Assembly: GCA_944325515.1 (NCBI GenBank) | Contig: CALVAO010000010.1 | Span: 1 to 64,000 of the forward strand | Length of the DNA: 64,000 nt | Direction of reading: 5' to 3' | Source: Candidatus Gastranaerophilales bacterium | GTDB taxonomy: Bacteria; Cyanobacteriota; Vampirovibrionia; Gastranaerophilales; Gastranaerophilaceae | In this document: positions 25,618 to 34,082 of the stretch, piece by piece | Layout: every line of letters starts with the position of its first letter | Position numbering within the stretch: position 1 is the first letter of the stretch | The notes under the pieces: model-generated | Told to the model about the DNA's origin: nothing | Databases searched by the model: none | The model's input: the letters and a program-made list of their open reading frames with translations, nothing else | Program-made: the position numbers and the translations under genes

Positions 25618-26500
25618 TCATTTTTTTATTCTTAAAAAGTTTTTTCTCAAGTTCCTGCGCAGTCTTTGTTTTTGCAAGACCGCCGAGTGAAGTTTCCTTT
25701 AGCAAAGGTGACATCAATTGACCTGTTATTTTTAAAGTGTCTACGATTTCATCCAGAGGGATTTTGCTCTCAACACCGCATAAAGCAAGCTCTGCTGCAG
25801 TTACGGCATGTATTGCAAGAAACGCATTCCTTTTTATACAAGGAACTTCTACAAGTCCGCAGACAGGATCACAGGTTAATCCCAGAATATTTTTCAGAGC
25901 AAGAGAAGCAGCCTGTAGTATCTGATTAGTATCTCCACCAAGTATCTGGCAAACAGCGCCGGCAGCCATAGCGGATGCCACTCCGCATTCAGCCTGACAG
26001 CCAGCAACCGCACCTGCCAGCTGTACCTTGTTAGAAATTAATAAACCTATAAAACCGGCTGTTAAAAGCCCGTTAATTTGTTCTGCTTCTGTAATTTTTT
26101 CTTCTTCTGCAACTGCAATTATTGCAGAGGGGACTATGCCGCATGAACCGGCAGTCGGGCAAGCTGCTATACGTCCCATTCTTAAATTTTCTTCTGCTGT
26201 TGCCAGAGCGTATGTTATTATTTTTTCAAAAGTTTTTCCGAAAAGCGCACGCCTGTGATTATATCTTTCAATAAGTTTCGCACAATCATCACCGCACCAT
26301 CCGCTTATTGATTTTTCTGTAGAATGAAGTCCATTTTTTACTGCATCTTTCATTGCAAGTAAATCTTCGAGCACTCTGAGCCTTACAACGTCTACAGTGT
26401 CTTCCAGCAATACTGATTCTTGTTCCTGTGCAATTTCATATATTGATTTATTTTGCTTATTACATTCTTCTGCTAAATCTGAAAATGATAAAATCGGCAT
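25610..26500 (-). CDS. sdaAA: L-serine dehydratase alpha subunit
   Basis: A 296-residue catalytic subunit of the iron-sulphur L-serine dehydratase, which converts serine to pyruvate and ammonia. Conserved blocks are MGRIAACPTAGSCGIVPSAI, GCQAECGVASAMAA and LGLTCDPVCGLVEVPCIKRNA. The cysteines in these blocks hold the [4Fe-4S] cluster that binds serine. The start overlaps the stop of sdaAB (TAATG), so synthesis is coupled. The C-terminus KTSLGGLAKTKT is typical. The gene forms an operon with a receiver-domain protein and sdaAB, and feeds pyruvate to fermentation together with ppdK at 42405. Confidence 0.95.
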   Translation of the reverse strand: MPILSFSDLAEECNKQNKSIYEIAQEQESVLLEDTVDVVRLRVLEDLLAMKDAVKNGLHSTEKSISGWCGDDCAKLIERYNHRRALFGKTFEKIITYALATAEENLRMGRIAACPTAGSCGIVPSAIIAVAEEEKITEAEQINGLLTAGFIGLLISNKVQLAGAVAGCQAECGVASAMAAGAVCQILGGDTNQILQAASLALKNILGLTCDPVCGLVEVPCIKRNAFLAIHAVTAAELALCGVESKIPLDEIVDTLKITGQLMSPLLKETSLGGLAKTKTAQELEKKLFKNKKMTI

Positions 26501-27153
26501 TATTTTAACTTCCTAACATTGGTTACAAAAAAAACATCTTTTATCTGTCTTATTTTCTCTACAATATCATCCCCGACAGGAATATCCAGAGCAAGGTACA
26601 TTGAAGCAGCCCCTCCTTTTGAACTTCTATCGCAATGCAGAGAAGCAATATTAATATCCTGTTTTTGAATAATATCGCTTACTTTAGATATCATTCCGGG
26701 ACGATCTTTATACATTAAAAGGATAGAATGATACGAACCGTCTATATTAGCAGAAAAACCGTTAATATTATTAATTCTGATTTCTCCGGCACCAACAGAA
26801 TCACCGGAAATAGTCATTTTATCATCAAATATAATATCTACTGAGTTTGGATGTCTTGAAATATCTTCTCTGTACTCATAGGAATAGTCTATTCCGGAGG
26901 CTTTATCAAAAATATTTTTTATTCCGGAATCATCTACAGAATACCCCAGAACTCCGGCTAGAAGCCCCTTATCTGTGCCGTGCCCGAAACCTGTTGTAGC
27001 AAAAGAATTGTACAAAATAAATTTTACTTTTGTAAATTCATTATTGTATATATTTCTTGCCATAAGTCCGAGCCTAACAGCACCTGCAGTATGGGAACTT
27101 GATGGACCGACCATGATTGGGGATATAACGGAAAATAGAGATTTTTGCTCCAT
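26500..27153 (-). CDS. sdaAB: L-serine dehydratase beta subunit
   Basis: A 217-residue protein with the N-terminal beta-domain signature SVISPIMVGPSSSHTAGAVRLGLMA and FATTGFGHGTDKG. It ends in an ACT domain (~residues 140-215, SILLMYKDRPGMISKVSDIIQKQDINIASLHCDR), which in this enzyme family senses amino acids or pairs subunits. It lies three bases after the receiver-protein gene and overlaps sdaAA by one base. It is required with sdaAA for activity. Confidence 0.95.
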   Translation of the reverse strand: MEQKSLFSVISPIMVGPSSSHTAGAVRLGLMARNIYNNEFTKVKFILYNSFATTGFGHGTDKGLLAGVLGYSVDDSGIKNIFDKASGIDYSYEYREDISRHPNSVDIIFDDKMTISGDSVGAGEIRINNINGFSANIDGSYHSILLMYKDRPGMISKVSDIIQKQDINIASLHCDRSSKGGAASMYLALDIPVGDDIVEKIRQIKDVFFVTNVRKLK

Positions 27154-27155
27154 CT

Positions 27156-27764
27156 TTAATAATCATCCTCATCATCTTTACCGGAATTAATGTATCCATC
27201 CATAATACCGTATAGGGCACTCTGCCAATCGCTGTTTTTTTCTAAAAAGAAGTCAGCCCCTCGTGCTTTGCATTGCTGTTCAATTTCTTTTCTTGGAGAT
27301 GCAGTTATAACCCCGATAGTAGTCTTTACACCTGCAGCAGAAGCCAGTTTTTTTAGTTCTGTCAAGAGTATAAAACCTTCACGCTCCGTCGGTATAAACA
27401 AATCCATTACGACGTATTCATATTTTCTTTTCTTATATTTATTGACAGCATCATAGATTTCTTGTGAACAGTCGATGTCATAATCAAACTGTGATAAAAG
27501 CACTTTTAGCTGATAAGTAATTACCCCGAGGTCATCAACTATCAAAATAGCCGGTCCGGTAGGCTCTTCTTCCGAAGACACTGTTGAACCGATAGCCTTG
27601 CTTGTAATAGGTTTTTTAGCGTTGCTGTTTAATTCCTTTAAAGTATCAACTATATTGATAAGCTGTTTCTTTAAATCCAAAAGTTCTATATTTTGCGGGG
27701 GTTTTGAATTTGTTATATTATAGAACAATTCAATAAACTCATTATCCAGATCCACGTTAGGCAT
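27156..27764 (-). CDS. Receiver-domain protein (CheY-like), first gene of serine dehydratase operon
   Basis: The start is taken at the ATG at 27764, with AGGAG 5 bases upstream; a GTG two codons earlier abuts that site. Residues 1-70 are a helical, partly disordered N-terminal part. Residues 72-195 form a receiver with acidic pair Asp77/Asp78, phospho-acceptor Asp121 (VVMDLFIPTEREG), Thr154 and Lys176. There is no DNA-binding output domain and the tail is acidic (GKDDEDDY). It could act by protein contact, or the N-terminal helices may be the output. Its place, two bases before sdaAB, suggests a link to serine catabolism or merely shared transcription. The cognate kinase is not in the window. 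Confidence 0.85.
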   Translation of the reverse strand: MPNVDLDNEFIELFYNITNSKPPQNIELLDLKKQLINIVDTLKELNSNAKKPITSKAIGSTVSSEEEPTGPAILIVDDLGVITYQLKVLLSQFDYDIDCSQEIYDAVNKYKKRKYEYVVMDLFIPTEREGFILLTELKKLASAAGVKTTIGVITASPRKEIEQQCKARGADFFLEKNSDWQSALYGIMDGYINSGKDDEDDY

Positions 27765-27872
27765 GCTCACTCCTGTTTTTAGTTAATTATAACATAGAGT
27801 TCCGCCAAAAGTAAAGTCTTCTCCTATGTTTAGATTATTTTAGTTTGATAGATTTTAGAGTATAATTATTTT

Positions 27873-28733
27873 ATGAAAAAATTTATTATTAGTTTATTTT
27901 TATTATTTAGTTTATCACCGGCATATGCAGCAGAAGAGAATTCTTTTATATATAAACTTCATTTGCTAAATGATACCAGACAGATACGTTCTTTACTGAA
28001 CTCTCAAGTCTGGTATGCAAATAGAACCAACTTTAACAAATTTATAGCAACTTATGATAAGAATTATGTAAGCGGCGACGGTTTTAATCTTGAAACATAC
28101 TCTAAGCTTGTAAAAGAAACCTGGGATTTATACGGCAGGATTCAATACGATATTAAAATCAATGATATTGATATAAAAGAAGATTCTGCAGTTGTGAATG
28201 TTACTGAAACATCTTATGCAGAAGTTCCTGTTTCCGAAAAAATGGACGGAGAACTAAAAAGTGCATCAAAAAGCATCTATTATTTAAAGAAAATAGACGG
28301 CAAATGGAAAGTTACATCTGATAGTGTATTAACAGAAGATACGTCTTTATTGTACGGCGAAGCAATGGACTTGGATATAAAACTCACAGCTCCCAAAGAA
28401 ATTCCTGCAAATACAGAATACACAGCTTCGCTTGAGTTTATTCCTCCAAAGGATTCTATTGCAATCGCCTCTATCGCTATGGATAAAGTTGAATATCCGC
28501 AGAAACAGGCAAAAGAAGTGTTTAGAAAATTACCAGAAGATAATATTCTGGAGAGATTATTTGTATCCAATTCAGATAATGTCAATGAATATATTATAGC
28601 TTCAATAGGACTTACCAGAGCTGATATAACCGATTTAAGCATTAAACTAAGCCTTACAGGATTTGGATACCAGATAACAAGGGTAAACGTAACACCGCCG
28701 CAAAAAGAGGATAATAATGTCAAAGAAAGGTAA
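27873..28733 (+). CDS. Exported hypothetical protein upstream of lspA
   Basis: A 286-residue protein with a signal peptide (MKKFIISLFLLFSLSPAYA, cut near residue 19). Residues ~25-160 look like an NTF2/SnoaL-type fold, with a helix followed by curved strands (SKLVKETWDLYGRIQYDIKINDIDIKEDSAVVNVTET and YLKKIDGKWKVTSD). The C-terminal half is a beta domain with no familiar motif. It is probably periplasmic. Its end overlaps lspA by 17 bases, so it is the first gene of a unit with lspA and the RluD-type synthase. Function is unknown. Confidence 0.75.
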   Translation: MKKFIISLFLLFSLSPAYAAEENSFIYKLHLLNDTRQIRSLLNSQVWYANRTNFNKFIATYDKNYVSGDGFNLETYSKLVKETWDLYGRIQYDIKINDIDIKEDSAVVNVTETSYAEVPVSEKMDGELKSASKSIYYLKKIDGKWKVTSDSVLTEDTSLLYGEAMDLDIKLTAPKEIPANTEYTASLEFIPPKDSIAIASIAMDKVEYPQKQAKEVFRKLPEDNILERLFVSNSDNVNEYIIASIGLTRADITDLSIKLSLTGFGYQITRVNVTPPQKEDNNVKER

Positions 28734-29184
28734 ATTAATATATTTCTTAATATCGATTATATTTTTTATCTTATTTGATACATATTTTTCTGAAATAATA
28801 CTGAAATATGCGGCAAATTTTAGAGGTAATTCCGTATTTGATTTGGTTTTTGTTCAGAATACCGGTGCAGCTTTTAGTATATTACAAGATTCAAGAACTT
28901 TTCTGATAGTGTTCTCGCTCGCTGCTATTCTTGGAATAACGGCTTATTTAATTAAACACCTATCAAAAACCTCTGTAATAACTTTATTCTGGGCAGCTCT
29001 TTTAATTGCGGGAATATCCTGCAACCTGTATGAACGTATTACATTAGGCTATGTAAGAGATTTCTTTAAATTAAATTTTGTAAATTTTCCTGTATTTAAT
29101 ATTTCAGATATTTTCATAAATATAAGTGTTTTTGCTATAGTTGTAATTATAATAAAAAACAGCTATTCAAAAAAACAGTTATGA
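28717..29184 (+). CDS. lspA: Signal peptidase II (lipoprotein)
   Basis: A 155-residue, four-helix aspartic membrane protease that removes signal peptides from lipidated prolipoproteins. The family blocks are present: VQNTGAAFSIL and, for the catalytic dyad, YVRDFF and FPVFNISD with its two aspartates. The usual GNLIDR block reads CNLYERI, a slightly divergent form. It overlaps the upstream exported protein by 17 bases and the downstream pseudouridine synthase by 4 bases. It implies that the organism makes lipoproteins. Confidence 0.93.
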   Translation: MSKKGKLIYFLISIIFFILFDTYFSEIILKYAANFRGNSVFDLVFVQNTGAAFSILQDSRTFLIVFSLAAILGITAYLIKHLSKTSVITLFWAALLIAGISCNLYERITLGYVRDFFKLNFVNFPVFNISDIFINISVFAIVVIIIKNSYSKKQL

Positions 29185-30092
29185 GAATAATTATTGATGA
29201 ATTAATAGAAGACAAACGACTGGACAGCTACCTTGCAGAATGTATGCAGGACATTTCGCGTTCCAAAATACAGTCCGCTATAAAAAAAGGGAATATAAAA
29301 GTAAATTCCAGTATAGTAAAACCATCGTACATAATACGTGATGGCGACATAATTGATTTCGATGATACTGAAGGTAATACAATACATATAGAACCGGAAG
29401 ACATTCCTCTTGATATAGTTTATGAAGATGATGAGATGGCTGTCGTAAACAAACCTTCTGGTATGCTTACACATCCTACCGTATCCGAGAATAAAGGAAC
29501 GCTTGTTAATGCTCTTTTATTTAAATACGGCGACAAACTTTCCGATATAAACGGAGCATACAGAAGGGGAATTATTCACAGGTTAGACAGGAATACTTCC
29601 GGACTTTTAATGATTGCCAAAAATAACAGAGCACATGAATTTTTGGCAAAAGAGATGAAAGAACATAATATAACAAAGAAGTATTATGCAGTTATCCGCG
29701 GAGTACCGGAGCAGGACGAATTTGAAATAAACAAGCCTATTGGCAGAAACCCGCGTCAGCCAAATAAGATGTGCATAGATGATGCCGGAAAAGAAAGTAT
29801 TACAATAGTAAAGGTTATTAAACGTTTCAAGGACGCTGCTTTTATAGAACTCCAGCTAATTACGGGTCGAACCCACCAGATACGCGTGCATATGGCAAGC
29901 ATAGGGCATCCCGTATATAACGATACTCTGTATGGTTTTGGCAAAATGAAAATAAAAACTGATGAACAGGTTCTTGAATCCTATAAATTAACATTCCCGC
30001 ATCCATATGACGGAGAAAAAATAACGGTAGAAATTCCTTACAGTGAAAAACTGGACAGGGTTTTGAAATTTCTAAATAATACTTCTCTTTAG
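29181..30092 (+). CDS. RluA-family 23S rRNA pseudouridine synthase
   Basis: A 303-residue protein with an N-terminal S4 RNA-binding domain (residues 1-65, SRSKIQSAIKKGNIKVNS). The catalytic domain contains HRLDRNTSGLLMIAKN, whose Asp is the nucleophile, plus NKPSGMLTHP and TGRTHQIRVHMASIGHPV. The S4 domain plus this length fits RluD-type enzymes acting on the large ribosomal subunit. It follows lspA with a 4-base overlap, a pairing seen in many bacteria. Its last 21 bases overlap the convergent sigma factor gene. Confidence 0.93.
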   Translation: MRIIIDELIEDKRLDSYLAECMQDISRSKIQSAIKKGNIKVNSSIVKPSYIIRDGDIIDFDDTEGNTIHIEPEDIPLDIVYEDDEMAVVNKPSGMLTHPTVSENKGTLVNALLFKYGDKLSDINGAYRRGIIHRLDRNTSGLLMIAKNNRAHEFLAKEMKEHNITKKYYAVIRGVPEQDEFEINKPIGRNPRQPNKMCIDDAGKESITIVKVIKRFKDAAFIELQLITGRTHQIRVHMASIGHPVYNDTLYGFGKMKIKTDEQVLESYKLTFPHPYDGEKITVEIPYSEKLDRVLKFLNNTSL

Positions 30093-30887
30093 TCTTTCCG
30101 AACGATTTTCACTCAACAGATTTTTAAGCTTCATAATTGCTTGAGCATGAAGCTGTGAAATTCTTGATTCGGAAACATTTATAGCTTCTCCGATTTCTTT
30201 AAGAGTCATATTTTCATGATAGTAAAGCACCATAATTGTTCTTTCTCTTTCGGGAAGCCTTCTTAAGGCATTTTCAAGTTCTTTTTTTACATCCTTTTCT
30301 TCAAGTTTTTCGTGCGGCGCAAGATTATGAGAATCTTGAATTGTATCAATGATTTCTATATCTCCGTCTGATGCGCCTTTTTTATCATAAATGGAAGTTA
30401 CAGTAGCATCTTCTGAAAGAATTTGTTCGACTTTATCCCGTTCCATTCCGAGATAATCAGCTATTTCAGTATTTGTAGCCGCACGTCCAAACTGTTTTTT
30501 TAACAATTCCTGGGCTTCTTTTACATCTTTAATTTTTTTTCTTACGCTTCTCGGAAGAAAATCTTGAGAACGTATTTTATCAATAATATTACCTCTAATT
30601 CTTACAAGAGCATAAGTTTCAAACCTTGCACCCATTTTCGGGGTATATTTTTCAACTGCATCGATTAAACCTTCAACACCGTAGCTTGAAATATCCTCAT
30701 ACGAAAAAGTCGGAGGCAAAGCAACTTTTACACGACCGACTACATATCTTGTAAGGTAAATATATTGCAGGATAAGTGCATCACGAAGCTCTTTATTGCT
30801 TTTATCAGCAAAATAGCGCGTCCACATTTCAGCAAGTTCTTCGTTCGTAGCTCTTTTAATTTTATTGTAAGATGTTTCCTGTTCCAT
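30072..30887 (-). CDS. fliA: FliA/WhiG-type RNA polymerase sigma factor
   Basis: A 271-residue sigma-70 family protein of the group-3 flagellar type. Region 2 has YIYLTRYVVGRV, SYEDISSYGVEGLIDAVEKY and GARFETYALVRIRGNIIDKIRSQDFLPRSVR, the last being the FliA signature. Region 3 follows with NTEIADYLGM, and region 4 has LPERERTIMVLYYHENMTLKEIGEAINVSESRISQLHAQA. It should direct RNA polymerase to late flagellar or related promoters, which fits the FlhA/FliH-like genes at 9473-13412. No anti-sigma FlgM is seen. An AGGA site 8 bases upstream supports the start. WhiG-like regulation of a non-flagellar regulon is an alternative. Confidence 0.9.
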   Translation of the reverse strand: MEQETSYNKIKRATNEELAEMWTRYFADKSNKELRDALILQYIYLTRYVVGRVKVALPPTFSYEDISSYGVEGLIDAVEKYTPKMGARFETYALVRIRGNIIDKIRSQDFLPRSVRKKIKDVKEAQELLKKQFGRAATNTEIADYLGMERDKVEQILSEDATVTSIYDKKGASDGDIEIIDTIQDSHNLAPHEKLEEKDVKKELENALRRLPERERTIMVLYYHENMTLKEIGEAINVSESRISQLHAQAIMKLKNLLSENRSERLKRSII

Positions 30888-31045
30888 CCCTCTTGTCCTA
30901 ACACATGTTTATTCTATTGTAACGTTTTCTTAACAATTAGCTATCCTCTATATATAGGAATTTATTAAATATGCCTTAAAGTTATAACCGGCAGGGTAAT
31001 AGCAAAATATCTGCATGCTTTTTTTAATATCTACAGGAGGATTTT

Positions 31046-31720
31046 ATGTATCGTATTATTTTTTCACTTATTCTGCTTTTAGGTATTTTGGTTTCAAACA
31101 TTAGTCTTGTTGTTGAGGCAAGGACTATTGTAACAAGAACACCTGCATACAGAAGTTATTACAACAGACCCTCACGAGGTTTTAGACACAATAATTATAG
31201 ACGTCCGTCACATTATAACAATTATAATCGTCTTTATAATAACAGAAGGTATTATAATTCATATCCGCAGAGGCGTTTTTTTAACAGAGGATATTATACA
31301 ACATCGTCACTTTCGGATCTTGGTGCTTTAGAAAAATATACTTTAAATAAAAACTATAATCGCGACAGTGATTTAGAACGGTTAGAAAGATTAGAGATGG
31401 AAGCTTTCGGGGCAATACAAAACGGTGATATAAATACTCGCTATGATAATGTAAGGACAGCAATATTATCCCGCCCCAAACAAAACTATAAAACTTCTTT
31501 CTGGCGGAATATAGGAAATTATTTTAGCGGTCAGATGACAGGATTTACTCCCTCTTTTGATAATGATCCATTTTTTTCTAACTCAAGTTTCGGAAGTACA
31601 CCTTATCCAACAACATATGGAAACAGTTCTGTCAGCCAGTATTCAAGTCCTTTTGGCAGCTGCAGCAGAATAAATAATTATGGAACCGGTTCCGGCTGCG
31701 GAGTTAAAATATTAGACTGA
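31046..31720 (+). CDS. Exported Tyr/Asn/Arg-rich hypothetical protein
   Basis: A 224-residue protein with a signal peptide (MYRIIFSLILLLGILVSNISLVVEA). Residues ~26-90 are low complexity, dominated by Tyr, Asn and Arg (SHYNNYNRLYNNRRYYNSY), a composition seen in sticky surface or phase-separating segments. A short conserved-looking helical motif follows (~91-140, LSDLGALEKYTLNKNYNRD then ERLERLEMEAFGAIQNGD), then a Ser/Phe/Pro-rich tail with two cysteines (FGSCSR, GSGCGVK). The helical motif resembles short segments in other envelope proteins of this lineage, as I recall. AGGAGG before the ATG supports the start. Function is unknown. Confidence 0.78.
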   Translation: MYRIIFSLILLLGILVSNISLVVEARTIVTRTPAYRSYYNRPSRGFRHNNYRRPSHYNNYNRLYNNRRYYNSYPQRRFFNRGYYTTSSLSDLGALEKYTLNKNYNRDSDLERLERLEMEAFGAIQNGDINTRYDNVRTAILSRPKQNYKTSFWRNIGNYFSGQMTGFTPSFDNDPFFSNSSFGSTPYPTTYGNSSVSQYSSPFGSCSRINNYGTGSGCGVKILD

Positions 31721-31728
31721 AGACGTTT

Positions 31729-31872
31729 CTATAAGCCTGCTTCCGGATGGGCAGAGTTAGATTTCACTATCTCATAATATTCGTTCTTGTCGATGTTAAC
31801 CCCCATCGTTTTAATATCAATCTCAAATTTTTTCTTCTTCTTTTTTAGAAAAATTTTATCTGATGATTTCAT
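31729..31872 (-). CDS. Small protein (47 residues) overlapping the panD stop
   Basis: This open frame starts with an ATG inside the last codons of panD, in the +1 frame, and runs 47 codons to a TAG. A GGAG site lies 6 bases before the ATG, so translation could be coupled to panD termination. The product has six consecutive lysines early (residues 10-15), then [21 protein letters not shown] and a short tail. It has no recognised family and could be a small regulatory or nucleic-acid-binding protein. The ribosome site, tight overlap and lack of another gene in this gap support it; its small size keeps confidence moderate. Confidence 0.5.
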   Translation of the reverse strand: MKSSDKIFLKKKKKKFEIDIKTMGVNIDKNEYYEIVKSNSAHPEAGL

Positions 31873-32206
31873 TATTTTCTCCGACTTGAACGATTACCGG
31901 CTTATGAGTTTTAATTTCTTCCGGTGTCAGCTGTGCATAAGTCACAATAATAATTTTATCTCCAGGCTGTGCCTTTCTGGCAGCAGCACCGTTTAAGCAG
32001 AAACATTTAGAACCGCGTTTTCCTTTTATTGCGTATGTCTGGAAACGTTCACCATTATTAATATTCAATATTTCGACCTTTTCCCATTCCAGAATTCCTG
32101 CTAATTCCAAAAATTCTTCATCTATTGTTATAGAGCCTACATAATTAAGATTTGCATCTGTTACAGTAGCTCTGTGTATTTTTGAATTTAAAAATTGTCT
32201 TAACAT
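31856..32206 (-). CDS. panD: Aspartate 1-decarboxylase
   Basis: A 116-residue pyruvoyl enzyme that makes beta-alanine for pantothenate and coenzyme A. The self-processing site is Gly24-Ser25 in NYVGSITID; the N-terminal [16 protein letters not shown], the block [11 protein letters not shown] and [23 protein letters not shown] are diagnostic. Length is normal. panB and panC are not nearby. The gene for a 47-residue protein starts within its last codons. Confidence 0.96.
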   Translation of the reverse strand: MLRQFLNSKIHRATVTDANLNYVGSITIDEEFLELAGILEWEKVEILNINNGERFQTYAIKGKRGSKCFCLNGAAARKAQPGDKIIIVTYAQLTPEEIKTHKPVIVQVGENNEIIR

Positions 32207-32299
32207 ATTTACCTCGCTTTTATGTTAACACAAAAAAGGGATACATGGAGAATGTTTTTATTTTATATTTTTTTCAAAATATATTAAAAGGAGGGCAAA

Positions 32300-32530
32300 A
32301 TGATTGATTTATTTATATTAGAAACCTGTCCGTACTGCAAAAAAGTTATGGCATTTCTTGATGAAAAAGGAGTAAAATACAACAAAATTGATATTAAGGA
32401 TAAGGCATCAGAAGACGCTTTAATACAAATGGGGGGAAAGCGTCAAGTACCATTTTTAGTAGACAAAGACAGAAATATACAAATGTATGAATCTGATGAC
32501 ATTATTGAATATCTCAAAACAATAATATAA
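32300..32530 (+). CDS. Glutaredoxin-like protein
   Basis: A 76-residue thioredoxin-fold protein with the active site CPYC (residues 10-13), the cis-proline in RQVPFL, and a C-terminal YESDDIIEYLK that binds glutathione or a partner. Length fits the short glutaredoxins of anaerobes, which may use thioredoxin reductase or other thiols instead of glutathione. A very strong AAAAGGAGG site precedes the ATG. It is monocistronic, followed by a hairpin at 32540-32562. Confidence 0.93.
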   Translation: MIDLFILETCPYCKKVMAFLDEKGVKYNKIDIKDKASEDALIQMGGKRQVPFLVDKDRNIQMYESDDIIEYLKTII

Positions 32531-32539
32531 ATGTGTTAT

Positions 32540-32562
32540 AATCTGCCCTTAATAGGGCAGAT
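32540..32562 (+). terminator. Hairpin after glutaredoxin gene
   Basis: Arms AATCTGCCCTT and AGGGCAGATT with a short loop, ten bases after the stop. The T tract is poor (ATTATT), so termination may be weak. Confidence 0.6.
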
Positions 32563-32601
32563 TATTGCCCTGCTATAAATATTTTTTATATACAAAATGT
32601 T

Positions 32602-33801
32602 CTAAATTATGCTCTTTTTCTTTTGTGCGTTTTCATAACGTTTCTTTGTAAAATGAACTGTCATGCCTGCGACAAAAAAGCCCATTACGCCTATCGAAAA
32701 AATATAAGGTAAGCCTTTTATCAAAATCTTTTGTTTTACAAGAGACCTGTACTCATTTTCAACCGTAGTATGTTTTTTTTCTGCCAATTTTTCTGCCAGC
32801 TTGCTAAGTTTATCAAAATCCGGCACATTTAAATTTTTATCAATTAAATCTTTACACTTGCCCATTTTTTGAAGAAGCTTTCTAAATCCTCTTTCTACAA
32901 GCTCACTTCCTGTTATCACATAAAGAGCCACTAGCGGAAATCTTGTTGCAGTTTCTTTCAAATTTTCTTTTCCCCTATCAGCAGAAGCTCCGAAATACCC
33001 TGCACCGCCAACAAGCACACAAGTTGTAAGCTGTCCTTTGCTTAAGCATAACCTGCCGTTTTGATTGGCAAAATCCATACAAAAATATTTGTTTACAAAA
33101 TCTTTTGCTTTAGGAGAATTTTTGAATAGCTTATTCCCCGGAGCTACAATAAATTCCGAAACTTTCTGAAGAATTTTTGAATTTTTACCCTTTGAGGCAA
33201 GAACTCCTGCCAGCCCCAGACATCCTGCGTAAAGCCCTCCGGCAAGAGCAATATGCTTTTGGGCGCTTTTTTTGACTTTCTCTTGATGTTTTATATCCTC
33301 TTGATTATTTTCTAAAGATGCTATATTTTTAAAATCGCTTTTTTTAAATAATTTTAAAGTCATTAAATTCTTAATATAGTTTAAAGAAAATTCCGTAAGC
33401 GGAATTGCCATTGCGGCAAGAGCAATAGCAGCCTTTACAGGCAATACCTGTTTATTATTCTTCCCTCCTTTATTTATAAGTTCAACCCCTGTTGTTGCAA
33501 CTTCTTTTTTTAGATTATTATCAAGTCCTTTTGAAAACAACTTTCTAGCGACCTTCTCACCTAATAATGCAGGCACGAGATAAATAAGCGTTTCTTCTGA
33601 AACTTCAAGAAATGTATTCTCCGTCAAATCCGCAAGACTTCGTGAAAAAACAGCTTTTGGAATCAAGCAGGTTGAAACATCCTGTATAAAACGGGATGTA
33701 GAAAGTCCGGAAGCCTGTTCTTGATGTCTTACAAATTTAGCAGCAGGCTTGAGTTTTTTCGGTAAACTATTTATTAAATTATCGTTGTTAACTTTTGTCA
33801 T
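32602..33801 (-). CDS. Hypothetical membrane protein
   Basis: A 399-residue basic protein that I do not recognise. It has several likely membrane helices: ~120-140 (PVKAAIALAAMAIPLTEF), ~185-205 (IALAGGLYAGCLGLAGVLA), ~268-285 (LTTCVLVGGAGYFGAS), and near the C-terminus (LPYIFSIGVMGFFVAGMTV, ~368-388). These alternate with Lys-rich soluble segments, and the protein ends in a Lys-rich tail. This pattern of a large soluble part plus membrane segments and a basic tail recurs at 48700-48999 and 50438-53104. It may be a lineage-specific envelope or inclusion-associated protein. No clear ribosome site precedes the ATG. Confidence 0.7.
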   Translation of the reverse strand: MTKVNNDNLINSLPKKLKPAAKFVRHQEQASGLSTSRFIQDVSTCLIPKAVFSRSLADLTENTFLEVSEETLIYLVPALLGEKVARKLFSKGLDNNLKKEVATTGVELINKGGKNNKQVLPVKAAIALAAMAIPLTEFSLNYIKNLMTLKLFKKSDFKNIASLENNQEDIKHQEKVKKSAQKHIALAGGLYAGCLGLAGVLASKGKNSKILQKVSEFIVAPGNKLFKNSPKAKDFVNKYFCMDFANQNGRLCLSKGQLTTCVLVGGAGYFGASADRGKENLKETATRFPLVALYVITGSELVERGFRKLLQKMGKCKDLIDKNLNVPDFDKLSKLAEKLAEKKHTTVENEYRSLVKQKILIKGLPYIFSIGVMGFFVAGMTVHFTKKRYENAQKKKSII

Positions 33802-33908
33802 GACTCTTATTCCCTAAAACTTGTGAAACTTTTTAATTGCCTTTTGTAAGAGATTTTATTTACAATCGTTAACACAAGTATTTGAGAGCAGACAAAACCC
33901 CTTTAGGC

Positions 33909-33958
33909 TTTAACTACCCAAAAACTAAACAGAACAGTGGAAAATAAGGGTAGTTAAA
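33909..33958. repeat. Inverted repeat with 11-bp arms
   Basis: TTTAACTACCC at 33909-33919 and its exact complement at 33948-33958, separated by 28 bases. It could be a regulatory stem-loop or binding site upstream of the reverse-strand gene 32602-33801. Confidence 0.6.
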
Positions 33959-34012
33959 CTAACCCGCGCCACCAACTTCTATTCAGATTTACTAAAGATT
34001 TTCTATACATAA

Positions 34013-34052
34013 AATATTTCCTTGTATCGATATATCGATACAAGGAAATATT
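34013..34052. repeat. Perfect 40-bp palindrome
   Basis: The 20-bp left half AATATTTCCTTGTATCGATA is followed directly by its complete reverse complement, with no loop. It lies 31 bases downstream of the uridine phosphorylase stop on the reverse strand, where a few T residues follow. It may act as that gene's terminator, but a spacerless palindrome of this length is unusual. Confidence 0.8.
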
Positions 34053-34082
34053 AACGTATTTAGAATAATTTGTCAAGCTATC

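Larger units (their letters stand above)
33802..34082. other. Intergenic region with two strong inverted repeats
   Basis: No coding region is visible in these 281 bases. They hold an 11-bp inverted repeat (33909-33958) and a perfect 40-bp palindrome (34013-34052), described separately. Confidence 0.6.
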
